Of a stretch of DNA of 64,000 nt, positions 53,611 through 61,630 are shown piece after piece. The translations under genes and the position numbers were made by a program. The DNA comes from Devosia neptuniae. GTDB taxonomy: Bacteria > Pseudomonadota > Alphaproteobacteria > Rhizobiales > Devosiaceae. How positions within the stretch are numbered: the first letter of the stretch is position 1; the number at the start of each line of letters is the position of its first letter. The notes beneath the pieces were generated by a model. It worked only from the letters and a program-made list of their open reading frames with translations, made no database searches and had not been told where the DNA came from. The DNA is taken from the NCBI RefSeq assembly GCF_025452235.1, contig NZ_CP104964.1, positions 124,001-188,000 on the forward strand, read 5' to 3'.

Positions 53611-53630
53611 TATCCAAATTGTCGACAAGC
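53611..53630. promoter_or_regulatory. GntR-type operator upstream of hyuA
   Basis: TATCCAAATTGTCGACAAG contains the perfect palindrome TTGTCGACAA (53619-53628). Nineteen bases recur at 58924-58942 with one mismatch. FCD-type GntR regulators bind such TTGT-N2-ACAA sites, and the gene for one lies 320 bases away. Confidence 0.75.
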
Positions 53631-53678
53631 AATTTGGCGGCGGATGCACGACCGCTCCGGACGGGGCGAGCCGTTACC

Positions 53679-53950
53679 TCACAGGCCGGCCTTGGTTGCA
53701 GGCGACCGGGTTGGGATTGCCGAGGCGAGGAAGGCGAGCAGCTAGGGCAGCAACACCGACACGTCGGTCCAGCGCACGGGCAGCGGTCCGAGCGGATCCA
53801 GCAGCCATTTGGGCACCGCGGTCAGAATGCCGGGGCTGGCGATCGGCGCGATCTCGGACAGGGCGATCAGCGCCGCGTTGCCCGAGGAAGTGGGCAGACC
53901 ATCGATCTCGGGACCGCATGACCCGCGCCGACGACTGCTATCCTGGCCAT
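53679..53950 (-). pseudogene. D-amino-acid dehydrogenase-like flavoprotein, heavily deleted
   Basis: It starts right after the GntR gene (TGATG overlap) with MARIAVVGAGHAV, the start of an FAD-binding fold. In another frame follow LPTSSGNAALIALSEIAPI, SPGILTAVPKWLLDPLGPLP, VRWTDVSVLLP, then a TAG where relatives have Trp, then LLAFLASAIPTRSP. This is the N-terminal third of a DadA-like enzyme with an internal deletion, a frameshift and a nonsense codon. In hydroxyproline gene sets such a flavoprotein oxidises cis-4-hydroxy-D-proline, so the cluster seems to have lost its own copy. Confidence 0.65.
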
Positions 53951-54675
53951 CAAATCCGTTCCGTTCCGAGGGAGATGCCCGTGACCGTCGCCCGGGCGAT
54001 ATAGCTCTGGATCTGCTTGACGATCTGAGCCGCATGCTCAGCGGCCAGGGTGTCGGCCCGCTCGGCATCGCGGGTTTCAATGGCTAAGATCATCTGTTCA
54101 TGCTCATCGACATAGCGGCGGGGCAGGTTGTCGTCGAAGGAGCGGTAGTAGAGCCGCAGGATGCGGCGGCCTTCGTCGAGCAGGCGCCCGAATAGGGCGG
54201 TGAAATAGGAATTCCCACCGGCCGTGGCGATGGCCATATGGAAATCGCGGTTGGTCTGGATCATTCCCGGGGCGTCATGTTGCCGGACCGTCTCTGCATA
54301 GCTGGCCGCATGCTGGCGGATGTCGTGCATATGCTCGTCGTGCCGGTGCACCGCCGCCGAACGCGTGGTGACGCGATACATCAGCGTCAGCGCCTCAAAA
54401 TAGACCGGCAATTGCTCGAAATCGATAGTGGCCACCACCGTATTGCGATTGGGCAGGGTCTTGACCAGCCCTTCGGCCACCAGCCGCACCAGGGCTTCGC
54501 GGATCGGGGTGCGGGACATGTCGAACCGCTCGGACAGCGTCGCTTCGTCGAGCGGGCTGCCCGGATCGAGGCTGAGATCGAGAATGGCCGTGCGCAACGT
54601 GTCATAGACGGTGCGGGCGCCTTGGCCCCGCACCCGGCCCTTTACACTGCCGTTTTCCTCGTCCTTCGCCTTCAT
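53950..54675 (-). CDS. GntR-family regulator (FCD subfamily) of the imino-acid cluster
   Basis: A 241-residue regulator. The winged helix is ARTVYDTLRTAILDLSLDPG, LDEATLSERFDMSRTPIREA, LVRLVAEGLVKTLPNR. The FCD domain follows with the metal-site residues NRDFHMAIATAGGN and later His in VDEHEQMILAI and AAEHAAQIV. GGGGG precedes the ATG. It lies downstream of the ABC importer genes on the same strand and is the best candidate to bind the four TGTCGACA palindromes of this cluster. Confidence 0.92.
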   Translation of the reverse strand: MKAKDEENGSVKGRVRGQGARTVYDTLRTAILDLSLDPGSPLDEATLSERFDMSRTPIREALVRLVAEGLVKTLPNRNTVVATIDFEQLPVYFEALTLMYRVTTRSAAVHRHDEHMHDIRQHAASYAETVRQHDAPGMIQTNRDFHMAIATAGGNSYFTALFGRLLDEGRRILRLYYRSFDDNLPRRYVDEHEQMILAIETRDAERADTLAAEHAAQIVKQIQSYIARATVTGISLGTERI

Positions 54676-54697
54676 ACTGTCCCCCGGTATGGCGTGC

Positions 54698-55672
54698 CTA
54701 TCTACGCTTTTTACCTGCGCTCAGGGCAACCGCAACCACGATAATGACGCCAGTGGTCAGGTCTTTGAAGAACGGATTGACGTTGAGGATGTTGAAGCCG
54801 TTGCCGATCAGGGCCAACAGCAGCACGCCGGCAATGGACCGCCAGACCGCGCCGGCGCCGCCATAGATGCTGGTGCCGCCCAAAATGACGGCGGCGATGG
54901 CCTCGAGTTCGAGGCCGACACCGGCCTGGGGCTGGCCCATGGAAATGCGCGATACCGCGATGATGCCGGCTAGGCCCGCGGCAAAGCCGGTCAGGCCAAA
55001 GCAGGCAATCCGCACCAATTTGGTCCGCACGCCCGACAGAATCGCGGCTTCTTCATTGCCGCCCACGGCGATGACGCGGCGACCGAACGTGGTGCGGTTG
55101 AGCAGGACCATCATGGCCACGGTGAAGACCAGCAAGATGAGCACCGCGACGTTGACCATGCCGACGCGGCCACGGCCCAGCCACGCGAATTCCTCCATGC
55201 GCACCGGGATCAGTGCACCGCCGGTGATCAGGACGGCGATGCCGCGATAGACCATGCTCGAGGCCAGGGTGGCGAGGAACGAATGGACGTTGAAGCCGGT
55301 GATGATGAGGCCATTGATCACCCCGAGCAGCAGGCCGAGCAGCGGCCCGGCGATCATGCCAAGGGTAGGATCGACATTGACCGCAAGCCAGGCGGCCGAG
55401 ACGCTTGCCACCCCGAATATGGCGCCAGTCGACAGATCGAAGCCGCCGCTGATGATCACCAGGGTCAGCGCGGCTGCGATCAGGGCCAGCGGCGCACTCT
55501 GATTGAGAATGTTGAGCAGGTTGCGCGGCGAGAGAAAAGACGGGCTGAGCAGGGTCAGGCCGATCATCAGCAGCGCGATGATGATGAGAATGCCATATTC
55601 GCGCAGGAAGTCGCTGAGCAAGAAGGTGCTGCGGGTCGGCGCAGCCGGGGCGGTGACGTGGGTTTCGGCCAT
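54698..55672 (-). CDS. CUT2 (ribose-type) ABC transporter permease
   Basis: A 324-residue membrane protein of the RbsC/BPD_transp_2 family with about nine segments (MAETHVTAPAAPTRSTFLLS start; then SPSFLSPRNLLNILNQSA, ISGGFDLSTGAIFGVASV and GVGLELEAIAAVILGGTSIYGGAGAVW). ATG 55672 is preferred over a TTG three codons upstream because AAGG lies at the right distance. It works with the ATPase and binding protein just upstream. The usual substrates are sugars, yet the gene setting is amino-acid-like. Confidence 0.9.
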   Translation of the reverse strand: MAETHVTAPAAPTRSTFLLSDFLREYGILIIIALLMIGLTLLSPSFLSPRNLLNILNQSAPLALIAAALTLVIISGGFDLSTGAIFGVASVSAAWLAVNVDPTLGMIAGPLLGLLLGVINGLIITGFNVHSFLATLASSMVYRGIAVLITGGALIPVRMEEFAWLGRGRVGMVNVAVLILLVFTVAMMVLLNRTTFGRRVIAVGGNEEAAILSGVRTKLVRIACFGLTGFAAGLAGIIAVSRISMGQPQAGVGLELEAIAAVILGGTSIYGGAGAVWRSIAGVLLLALIGNGFNILNVNPFFKDLTTGVIIVVAVALSAGKKRR

Positions 55673-55677
55673 GGGTT

Positions 55678-57219
55678 TCAACCTTGTTCGGGCAAAAGCA
55701 CAGCTTGCTCTTGCGCCTTCTGGACGTTGAAGAGACGGAACAGCGCATCTTCGACACTGATAGTGGCACTCTCGACCTCGCCGATGATCCGGCCCTGGCT
55801 CATCAGGTAGGCGCGATGCGACAGCTTCAGCACCTCCTCCAGTTCGGAGGAGATCAGCAGTACGGCTGCGCCGGTCTGCGCGAGTTCGACGATGAAATCG
55901 TGGATACGGCGGCGGGCGCCGATATCAACGCCCCGGCTGGGCTCGTCGAGGATGACGACGCCCGGCTTCCCATAGGCCCATTTGGATAGCAGCACCTTTT
56001 GCTGGTTGCCGCCCGAATAATAGGCCACTTCGCCATCGATCCCGGCGGGGGAGATGCCGAAATGCTCGATCATCGCCTTGGTGCGGCGGCGTTCCTCGCC
56101 CATGTCGAGAAAGCCGAAGCGGCTGATCTGGCTGAGATGTGGCAGGCTCATATTAGGTCGTGTGCGCTGCACCAGGTTGAGGCCCTGCTTGCGGCGGTCT
56201 TCCGGAATGAAGGCGATGCCGCGCCGCACCGCTTCCTTGGGGGTCAGCCTGGTCAGGTCCTCGCCGTCGAGGGTGATCGTGCCGGTCAGCGCCTTGTCCG
56301 CACCGAAGAGGGCGCGGGCCACTTCGCTGCGGCCCGACCCGACAAGGCCCACAAGACCCACGACCTCACCCGGGCGGATGGCGAGGTTGATGTCGCGAAT
56401 GCCGGCATGGCTGCTGACGCCGCGCATCGCAATGCGCGGGGCAACCGATGCATCGGGCCGGGCCGGCAGTTCGGGATAGGCGACCTCGGCACTCTTGCCG
56501 AGCATGGCTTCCACGAGGCTTTGTTTAGTCTCGCCGGCAATATCTCCGGTGCGCACGACGCGGCCGTCGCGCATGATGGTGACGCGGTCGCAGGCGGCTA
56601 GCACGTGATCGAGAAAATGGGTGACATAGATGATGGTGCGACCCTGCGCCCGAAGGTCTGCGATGACCCGGTGCAGCCGCTCGGCCTCGTCGGCCGTCAG
56701 CGACGAGGTCGGCTCGTCCATGATGATGATGCGGGCATCGCGCGCAATGGCGCGCATGATCTCGACCTTCTGCCGGTCGGCAATGGACAGGTCTTCCGCC
56801 TTCCGGCGCGGATCGAGGCCGAAGCGGCACCGTTCTTCCAGCGCTGCAAAGCGCTTGTTGTCCGACCCGCTTAGCAGCCCGGCGACATTTGCTTCCAGGC
56901 CGAGAAACACGTTCTCAGCCACGGTCAGCTGCGGCACGAGCTGCAATTCCTGGTGGATCATCGCCACGCCCAGTTGCAGCGCACGGCGCGGCGTCGACTG
57001 GTCGAGCGGCGTGCCCGAGATTTCGACCTCGCCGCGATCGGCCGAGTAATAGCCGCCGATGATCTTGCCGACGCTGGACTTGCCCGCGCCATTCTCGCCG
57101 ATCAGGGCATGCACTTCGCCGGCCCGGAAATCGAGCTTGATGTCATGCAGGATCTTGCTAGAGCCGAAGCTCTTCTCGACACCCCACAGCCGTACCGACG
57201 TCGTCCCGTTCGTTACCAT
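55678..57219 (-). CDS. CUT2 (ribose-type) ABC transporter double ATPase
   Basis: A 513-residue protein with two ATPase halves, as in RbsA/MglA. The first has GENGAGKSS, ..LSIADRQKVEIMRAI and IIIMDEPTSSLT. The second has GLVGSGRSEVARALFG, YYSGGNQQKVLLSKW and VVILDEPSRGVDIGARRRI. The second Walker A is the degenerate form normal for the family. GGAGG precedes the ATG. Five bases separate it from the permease gene. Confidence 0.93.
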   Translation of the reverse strand: MVTNGTTSVRLWGVEKSFGSSKILHDIKLDFRAGEVHALIGENGAGKSSVGKIIGGYYSADRGEVEISGTPLDQSTPRRALQLGVAMIHQELQLVPQLTVAENVFLGLEANVAGLLSGSDNKRFAALEERCRFGLDPRRKAEDLSIADRQKVEIMRAIARDARIIIMDEPTSSLTADEAERLHRVIADLRAQGRTIIYVTHFLDHVLAACDRVTIMRDGRVVRTGDIAGETKQSLVEAMLGKSAEVAYPELPARPDASVAPRIAMRGVSSHAGIRDINLAIRPGEVVGLVGLVGSGRSEVARALFGADKALTGTITLDGEDLTRLTPKEAVRRGIAFIPEDRRKQGLNLVQRTRPNMSLPHLSQISRFGFLDMGEERRRTKAMIEHFGISPAGIDGEVAYYSGGNQQKVLLSKWAYGKPGVVILDEPSRGVDIGARRRIHDFIVELAQTGAAVLLISSELEEVLKLSHRAYLMSQGRIIGEVESATISVEDALFRLFNVQKAQEQAVLLPEQG

Positions 57220-57289
57220 GGCAACGGACCTCCGCTAGGGTGGAGGATGGGCAGGACCACGCGGTCCCGCCCGACTCTTGTAAAAGCGC

Positions 57290-58285
57290 TCAGCCCTGCC
57301 ACTCGGCGACGAAATCAGGGTTGGCGTCGAGCCATTCCTTGGTGACGATCACGGGCGTTTCGACCAGGTCGTTGGGGTTGATCCAGGTCGGCGCGGTGCC
57401 GCCTTCCAGTGTGGTGACCACCGCTTCGAGCGCGGCCCTGCCCATGCTGTGCGGGACTTCGGCCAGCGTGGCCGAGACAGTGCCAGCACGGATCGCATCG
57501 ACCGTGATCTGGTTGAGTCCGCCGCCGATCATGTAGACAGAGCCCGGCTCGTAGCCGAAGTCGCTGAGTGCGATTTCGGCACCGATCAGGTGCTGGTCGG
57601 CATTGGATAGGACGGCGTCGATTTCCGGGTTGGCCTGCAGGATATCCTGCATGGCGGTCAGCGATGCGTCGGGATCGTAGTTGCCCTCGCCGGTTGCTAC
57701 GATCTGGATGTTTGGATGCTGCGCCAGCACTTCCTTGAAGGTTTCGTTGCGCAGGTTGTCGAACGGATAGATCAGCTGACCGATGATGACTGCAACCCGG
57801 CACGGGTCCTTGTCGGCGCAGTATGCGGCAACCGCTTCGGCCTGGGCGCGCGCGCCGTCGGCAGGGTTGGCGGCAACCGTGGTGGTGAGGCCAGGAACCT
57901 GCGGCTCCATATTGGTGAGGTCAGGGCCGACCGGGAACAGGGTCGTGGCAACCTTGATACCGGCGGCGGTCGCGTCCTCCAGCGCCGGGGCAATGCCCAC
58001 GGTGTCGTTGGGCGTGACAATGAAGGCGTCAAAGCGGCCGCCGGCGACCACGTCTTCGACCTGCGAGAACTGCACGGTGGAATCGAATGCGCCGTCAAAG
58101 ATCTCGACTTCGATACCCTTTTCGGCCGCCGCCTCCTGGATGCCTGCGAAGATGGCCTGATTGTAGCCGTTCTGGCTGGAGGAGGCGAGATAGGCGATAC
58201 GGAACGGGTCCTGCGCCCAGGCCGGCAGGACGGCCGCGACACCGGCAAACGCAACGCTGGTCAGCAATGCAACACGTAGTTTCAT
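57290..58285 (-). CDS. CUT2-type ABC transporter substrate-binding protein
   Basis: A 331-residue periplasmic protein (MKLRVALLTSVAFAGVAAVL signal, cleavage before QDP) of the periplasmic-binding type 1 family. Seen are RIAYLASSSQNGYNQAIFAG, EDVVAGGRFDAFIVTPNDT, VAVIIGQLIYPFDNLRNETF, EIDAVLSNADQHLIGAEIAL and MIGGGLNQITVDAI. The start at 58285 has AAGGGAAAG upstream. The ligand is not obvious: the fold is sugar-type, but the regulon is that of imino-acid catabolism, so a glycosylated or hydroxylated amino acid is possible. Confidence 0.9.
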   Translation of the reverse strand: MKLRVALLTSVAFAGVAAVLPAWAQDPFRIAYLASSSQNGYNQAIFAGIQEAAAEKGIEVEIFDGAFDSTVQFSQVEDVVAGGRFDAFIVTPNDTVGIAPALEDATAAGIKVATTLFPVGPDLTNMEPQVPGLTTTVAANPADGARAQAEAVAAYCADKDPCRVAVIIGQLIYPFDNLRNETFKEVLAQHPNIQIVATGEGNYDPDASLTAMQDILQANPEIDAVLSNADQHLIGAEIALSDFGYEPGSVYMIGGGLNQITVDAIRAGTVSATLAEVPHSMGRAALEAVVTTLEGGTAPTWINPNDLVETPVIVTKEWLDANPDFVAEWQG

Positions 58286-58380
58286 GGTTCTTTCCCTTGT
58301 TGGATCGGCGGTTCCCAATTTCCGCCGACACTCTCCTGATTGGGGCCGGCGCGTGCCGACCCGTTGCTTAGGCGACGGCA

Positions 58381-58889
58381 TCAATGACTCGCCTCGCGCA
58401 TCGATTTTGCTAGGTGCTGGAAGGCGATGGTAGCGTAGGGCAGCAGCGCGGCGGCTGGCGCGAGGCGCTCGGCAGTGTAGTAGTCCGCCTCATGCAGCAG
58501 GTTCAGCGTGCCGATGACTTTGCCGTCAACGACGACTGGAATATTGGCGTTGGATCCGTTGCCAAGCGAGCGGATCAGCGGCCAGTCGGAGAAGACTTCG
58601 GCGATCTCCTCGATGCGCAGGGTGTGGAAGATCTGGTGCTGGCGCAACACGACCTCGGTGTAGTGGTTGTCCAGAATGGGCTTGAGCCCCCCAAGGGATA
58701 GGCGTCGAGATTTTCCGAATAGACGCGCTTGGACTGGCGGGCATCCATGTCATAGACCGACGCGGTCAGCAGCCTCGTGCCAATCGTTTCATGCACCATC
58801 CTGCCGACGCCGCCGATCAGGTCAACTGCCGTCACCCCGGGGCGGCGAACGCTCGCCATGAACTGGTCGATAAGGCCTGTACCAATCAC
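58381..58889 (-). pseudogene. GAF-domain protein split by a one-base frameshift
   Basis: The first frame gives FMASVRRPGVTAVDLIGG, MVHETIGTRLLTASVYDMDA, ENLDAYPLGG. After a run of six G (near 58690) the sequence only makes sense one base off: LKPILDNHYTEVVLRQHQIF, IEEIAEVFSDWPLIRSLGN, GTLNLLHEADYYTAERL, ending at 58381. Joined, this is a GAF-domain protein of about 170 residues. Either one G is missing in the genome or the base call is wrong. It precedes the binding-protein gene and would share its transcript; start probably GTG 58889. Confidence 0.7.
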
Positions 58890-58923
58890 GCCATGCACCT
58901 CATTTTGACCGGATGCTATCGCG

Positions 58924-58942
58924 TATCCAATTTGTCGACAAG
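58924..58942. promoter_or_regulatory. GntR-type operator in the GAF/aminopeptidase divergent region
   Basis: TATCCAATTTGTCGACAAG, one base different from the site upstream of hyuA, with the perfect palindrome TTGTCGACAA at 58932-58941. It lies 43 bases before the GAF start on the minus strand and about 150 bases before the aminopeptidase gene, so it could control both directions. Confidence 0.75.
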
Positions 58943-59036
58943 TAGCTCTGAATCGTTTTCTTTGCAGAATTCTGCCGTGACTGTTTGCTGTGCAACCTGC
59001 CCGAGAGCGTGGCAAAAGACCTTGGCCTTTGATCAG

Positions 59037-59046
59037 CTGTCGACAT
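59037..59046. promoter_or_regulatory. Second GntR-type site, upstream of the aminopeptidase gene
   Basis: CTGTCGACAT carries the same TGTCGACA core as the other sites (59038-59045). It lies about 50 bases before the aminopeptidase start. The outer bases of the palindrome are not conserved, so binding may be weaker. Confidence 0.55.
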
Positions 59047-59094
59047 TGTGCATACTTCTATGATCAGCTCGACGGGATTATGCGTGAGGAACAG

Positions 59095-60540
59095 ATGGAC
59101 GTAATTTTCGAGGCCTCCGGAGCCTCCGGCACCGCCGGTACGGTGGCTAAGATACTGAACCGCGGGAGCTTGGGCAGCTTCATCAAATCGGCCGCCCGGC
59201 CCGAGCGCCTTTCGCGAGTTCTGCGCGCGGAGGGCTTTGCCGCCGACACTGGCGACATTACAATTCTGCTGGCCCCCGAAGGGCATGAAGAAGATAGGCT
59301 CGTGCTGGTCGGAGTGTCGGACGACGCATCGGTGTTCGAGGCGCAGGCCGCCGGAGCGCGGCTGGCGGTCAGATGCCTCGACCTATCGGGAGGGTTGGCG
59401 CTGAGCTGCCCGGAAGGACTCGACGTCGCCCTATTTGGTGAGTTCGTCTATGGCTTTCTGGTGCGTTCCTATCGCTTCGACATCTATCGCAGCGACCAGC
59501 ATACGGGTCCCGGCCGTCTCACGCTGTTGGACTGTCCCGAGGCTGTGGTCGATAGTGTCAAGCGCCTCCGGATTGCCGCCGAAGCCACCCACAGCGTCCG
59601 CGACCTGGTCAACGAGCCGGGTAACATGCTGCCACCCCTGGAGCTCGCCGCGCGGATTGAAAGACTTTGCGCGCCCCTTGGCATCGCGGTCGAGATCCTC
59701 GAGGCCTGGAAACTGGAAGAGCTCGGGGCCAACCTGGTGCTGGCCGTGGGACAGGGCTCGGTCAATCCGCCCTGCATGGTGGTGCTGCGCCTGAAAGGCG
59801 AAGGCGCAACGGTCGGTCTTGCCGGCAAGGGCGTGACCTTCGATACGGGCGGCATCCACATCAAACCCGTCGCAGGCATGTGGGAGATGAAGAACGACAT
59901 GGCCGGAGCGGCGACGATCGCCGCCAGCATGGCCGCAATGGCCCGGCTGGGGATCAGGCGCTCCGTCGTTGCGGCGCTGGGTCTTGCCGAGAACATGACG
60001 AGCGGCTCGGCGAGCCGGCCCGGTGACGTGGTGAAGAGCCTCGCCGGCCCCAATGTCGAGATTCGCAACACCGACTGCGAAGGCCGTCTGGTGCTTGCCG
60101 ATTGCCTGGCCTATCTCCAGCAGCGCTTTGCGCCCAGCCAGCTCATCGACGTCGCTACCCTGACCTATGCGGTGCAGATCGGCCTCGGTCCTCGCTATGC
60201 CGGTGTTTATGGCAATGATCGTCCCGCTATGGACCGGTTACTGCGGGCGGCGCAAAGCACGGGCGAGCTGGCCTGGCCCATGCCTGTCGATGCAGGGTTT
60301 CACGACGAGCTGAAATCCGATTTCGCCGATTTCGTGAACTGGCCGGGCGTAACCTACGGCAATGCCTCCATTGCCGCGGCCTTCCTTGAGAAATTCGTCT
60401 CCAAGGAAACGTCGTGGTTGCATATCGATATCGCCGGTCCGGCCTATGCGCCAAACGGCAGTCCGCTGAGCCCGCCAGGCGGCACCGGCTTCGGTCTGCG
60501 CATGCTGGTGGATTATCTTGCCGGGGAGAGCGTTGCATGA
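59095..60540 (+). CDS. M17-family leucyl aminopeptidase
   Basis: A 481-residue enzyme. Counting from MDVIFEASGA, the two-zinc site and catalytic residues are Lys245, Asp250 (GKGVTFDTGG), Lys257 (HIKP), Asp268 (MKNDMAGA), Asp327, Glu329 and Arg331 (NTDCEGRL), in the same spacing as in bovine leucine aminopeptidase. It removes N-terminal residues from peptides in the cytosol; members also act on Cys-Gly or prolyl substrates. GAGGA lies just upstream of 59095; ATG 59080 is an alternative. It overlaps the next gene by four bases. Confidence 0.92.
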   Translation: MDVIFEASGASGTAGTVAKILNRGSLGSFIKSAARPERLSRVLRAEGFAADTGDITILLAPEGHEEDRLVLVGVSDDASVFEAQAAGARLAVRCLDLSGGLALSCPEGLDVALFGEFVYGFLVRSYRFDIYRSDQHTGPGRLTLLDCPEAVVDSVKRLRIAAEATHSVRDLVNEPGNMLPPLELAARIERLCAPLGIAVEILEAWKLEELGANLVLAVGQGSVNPPCMVVLRLKGEGATVGLAGKGVTFDTGGIHIKPVAGMWEMKNDMAGAATIAASMAAMARLGIRRSVVAALGLAENMTSGSASRPGDVVKSLAGPNVEIRNTDCEGRLVLADCLAYLQQRFAPSQLIDVATLTYAVQIGLGPRYAGVYGNDRPAMDRLLRAAQSTGELAWPMPVDAGFHDELKSDFADFVNWPGVTYGNASIAAAFLEKFVSKETSWLHIDIAGPAYAPNGSPLSPPGGTGFGLRMLVDYLAGESVA

Positions 60541-61571
60541 GCGGCACCACAATTGCCTTTGCCGACCTGCAGAACCGCATCTGGGCAATCCTTACTGGCG
60601 CCGGCATGAGTGACGTCCAGGCCGATGCCGTGGCCCGGGTCATCGCGGCCGGCGAACGGGATGCCTGCAAGTCGCATGGCATTTTTCGCATCGAAGGCGT
60701 GTTGCGCACGCTGAGGGCTGGCAAGGTCCGTGGCGACGCCGTGCCGGCGATTGCCGATCTTGAAGACGGCGCCATTGTCCGGATCGACGGACAACATGGC
60801 TTTTCCAGCCCAGCCTTCGAGCTGGGTCTGCCCCTGCTGGTCGACCGCGCCAAGGCGTTTGGCCTTGCCGCGATGGTGATAAACGACTGCACGCATTTTT
60901 CAGCGCTGTGGCCGGAAGTGGAGGCCGTTGCGGGCCACGGATTGGCGGCCATTGTCATGTGCCCCAGCTATGCCACCGTCGCGCCCTGGGGCGGCAGCGA
61001 GCCGCTATTCGGCACCAATCCCTTTGCCTTCGGCTGGCCACGGCAGCAGGTCGAACCCTATGTGTTCGACTTTGCGACATCCGTCGCTGCGCGCGGCGAA
61101 ATCGAGCTGCATCGCCGCGCCGGAACGCCGCTGCCGCAGGGATGGGCCATCGATGCCCAGGGCGAACCCACCACCTCGCCCGAAGCGGCACTTGCTGGCG
61201 CCATGCTGCCGTTCGGCGGGCACAAGGGATCGGCGCTGAGTACGATGATCGAGCTCCTGGCCGGTGTCATGATCGGCGATCTGACCAGTGCCGGCGCGCT
61301 CGAGGCGCTGGGGACCACGGCCCTATCGCCGGCCCATGGCGAGCTGGTCATCGCGTTCTCCCCCGAGCGTTTCGCTGCTGGACGCCCTGGGGACCCGTTC
61401 GCCCGGGCCGAAACACTGTTCGAAGCCATTGTGGGGCAGGGCGCCCGCCTGCCGTCACAGCGCCGCTTTGCAGCGCGGCGCAAAGCGGAGACCGAGGGCA
61501 TCGTGCTGACCGAGGCCGAGCTGCAGCATCTCGATCGTTTGGCGGCGCTTGGTCTGGCGGCAGCCGACTGA
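60537..61571 (+). CDS. Ldh_2-family (malate/lactate/imino-acid) NAD(P)H oxidoreductase
   Basis: A 344-residue enzyme of the Ldh_2 family, which has its own NAD(P)H fold and includes delta1-pyrroline-2-carboxylate/delta1-piperideine-2-carboxylate reductase as well as malate and ureidoglycolate dehydrogenases. Seen are the catalytic KSHG (His47), LFGTNPFAFGWP, VFDFATSVAARGEIELH and LPFGGHKGSALSTMIELLAG. Coupled to the aminopeptidase by ATGA overlap. In a proline-racemase/hydroxyproline regulon, reduction of delta1-pyrroline-2-carboxylate to L-proline, the step after 3-hydroxyproline dehydration, is the best fit. Confidence 0.88.
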   Translation: MSGTTIAFADLQNRIWAILTGAGMSDVQADAVARVIAAGERDACKSHGIFRIEGVLRTLRAGKVRGDAVPAIADLEDGAIVRIDGQHGFSSPAFELGLPLLVDRAKAFGLAAMVINDCTHFSALWPEVEAVAGHGLAAIVMCPSYATVAPWGGSEPLFGTNPFAFGWPRQQVEPYVFDFATSVAARGEIELHRRAGTPLPQGWAIDAQGEPTTSPEAALAGAMLPFGGHKGSALSTMIELLAGVMIGDLTSAGALEALGTTALSPAHGELVIAFSPERFAAGRPGDPFARAETLFEAIVGQGARLPSQRRFAARRKAETEGIVLTEAELQHLDRLAALGLAAAD

Positions 61572-61580
61572 CAGAAAAAG

Positions 61581-61608
61581 AAAGGCCCTCCGGCAAGGGA
61601 GGGCCTTT
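61581..61608. terminator. Bidirectional rho-independent terminator
   Basis: AAAGGCCCTCC and GGAGGGCCTTT form a perfect eleven-base stem with a six-base loop. The plus strand has GAAAAAG just before it, which gives a U-rich tract on the minus-strand transcript, and CCTTT at its end on the plus strand. It lies ten bases after the Ldh_2 stop and 23 bases after the converging deaminase stop, so it can end both transcripts. Confidence 0.85.
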
Positions 61609-61630
61609 AGCCGCAGGTCAGGGAGGAAGG

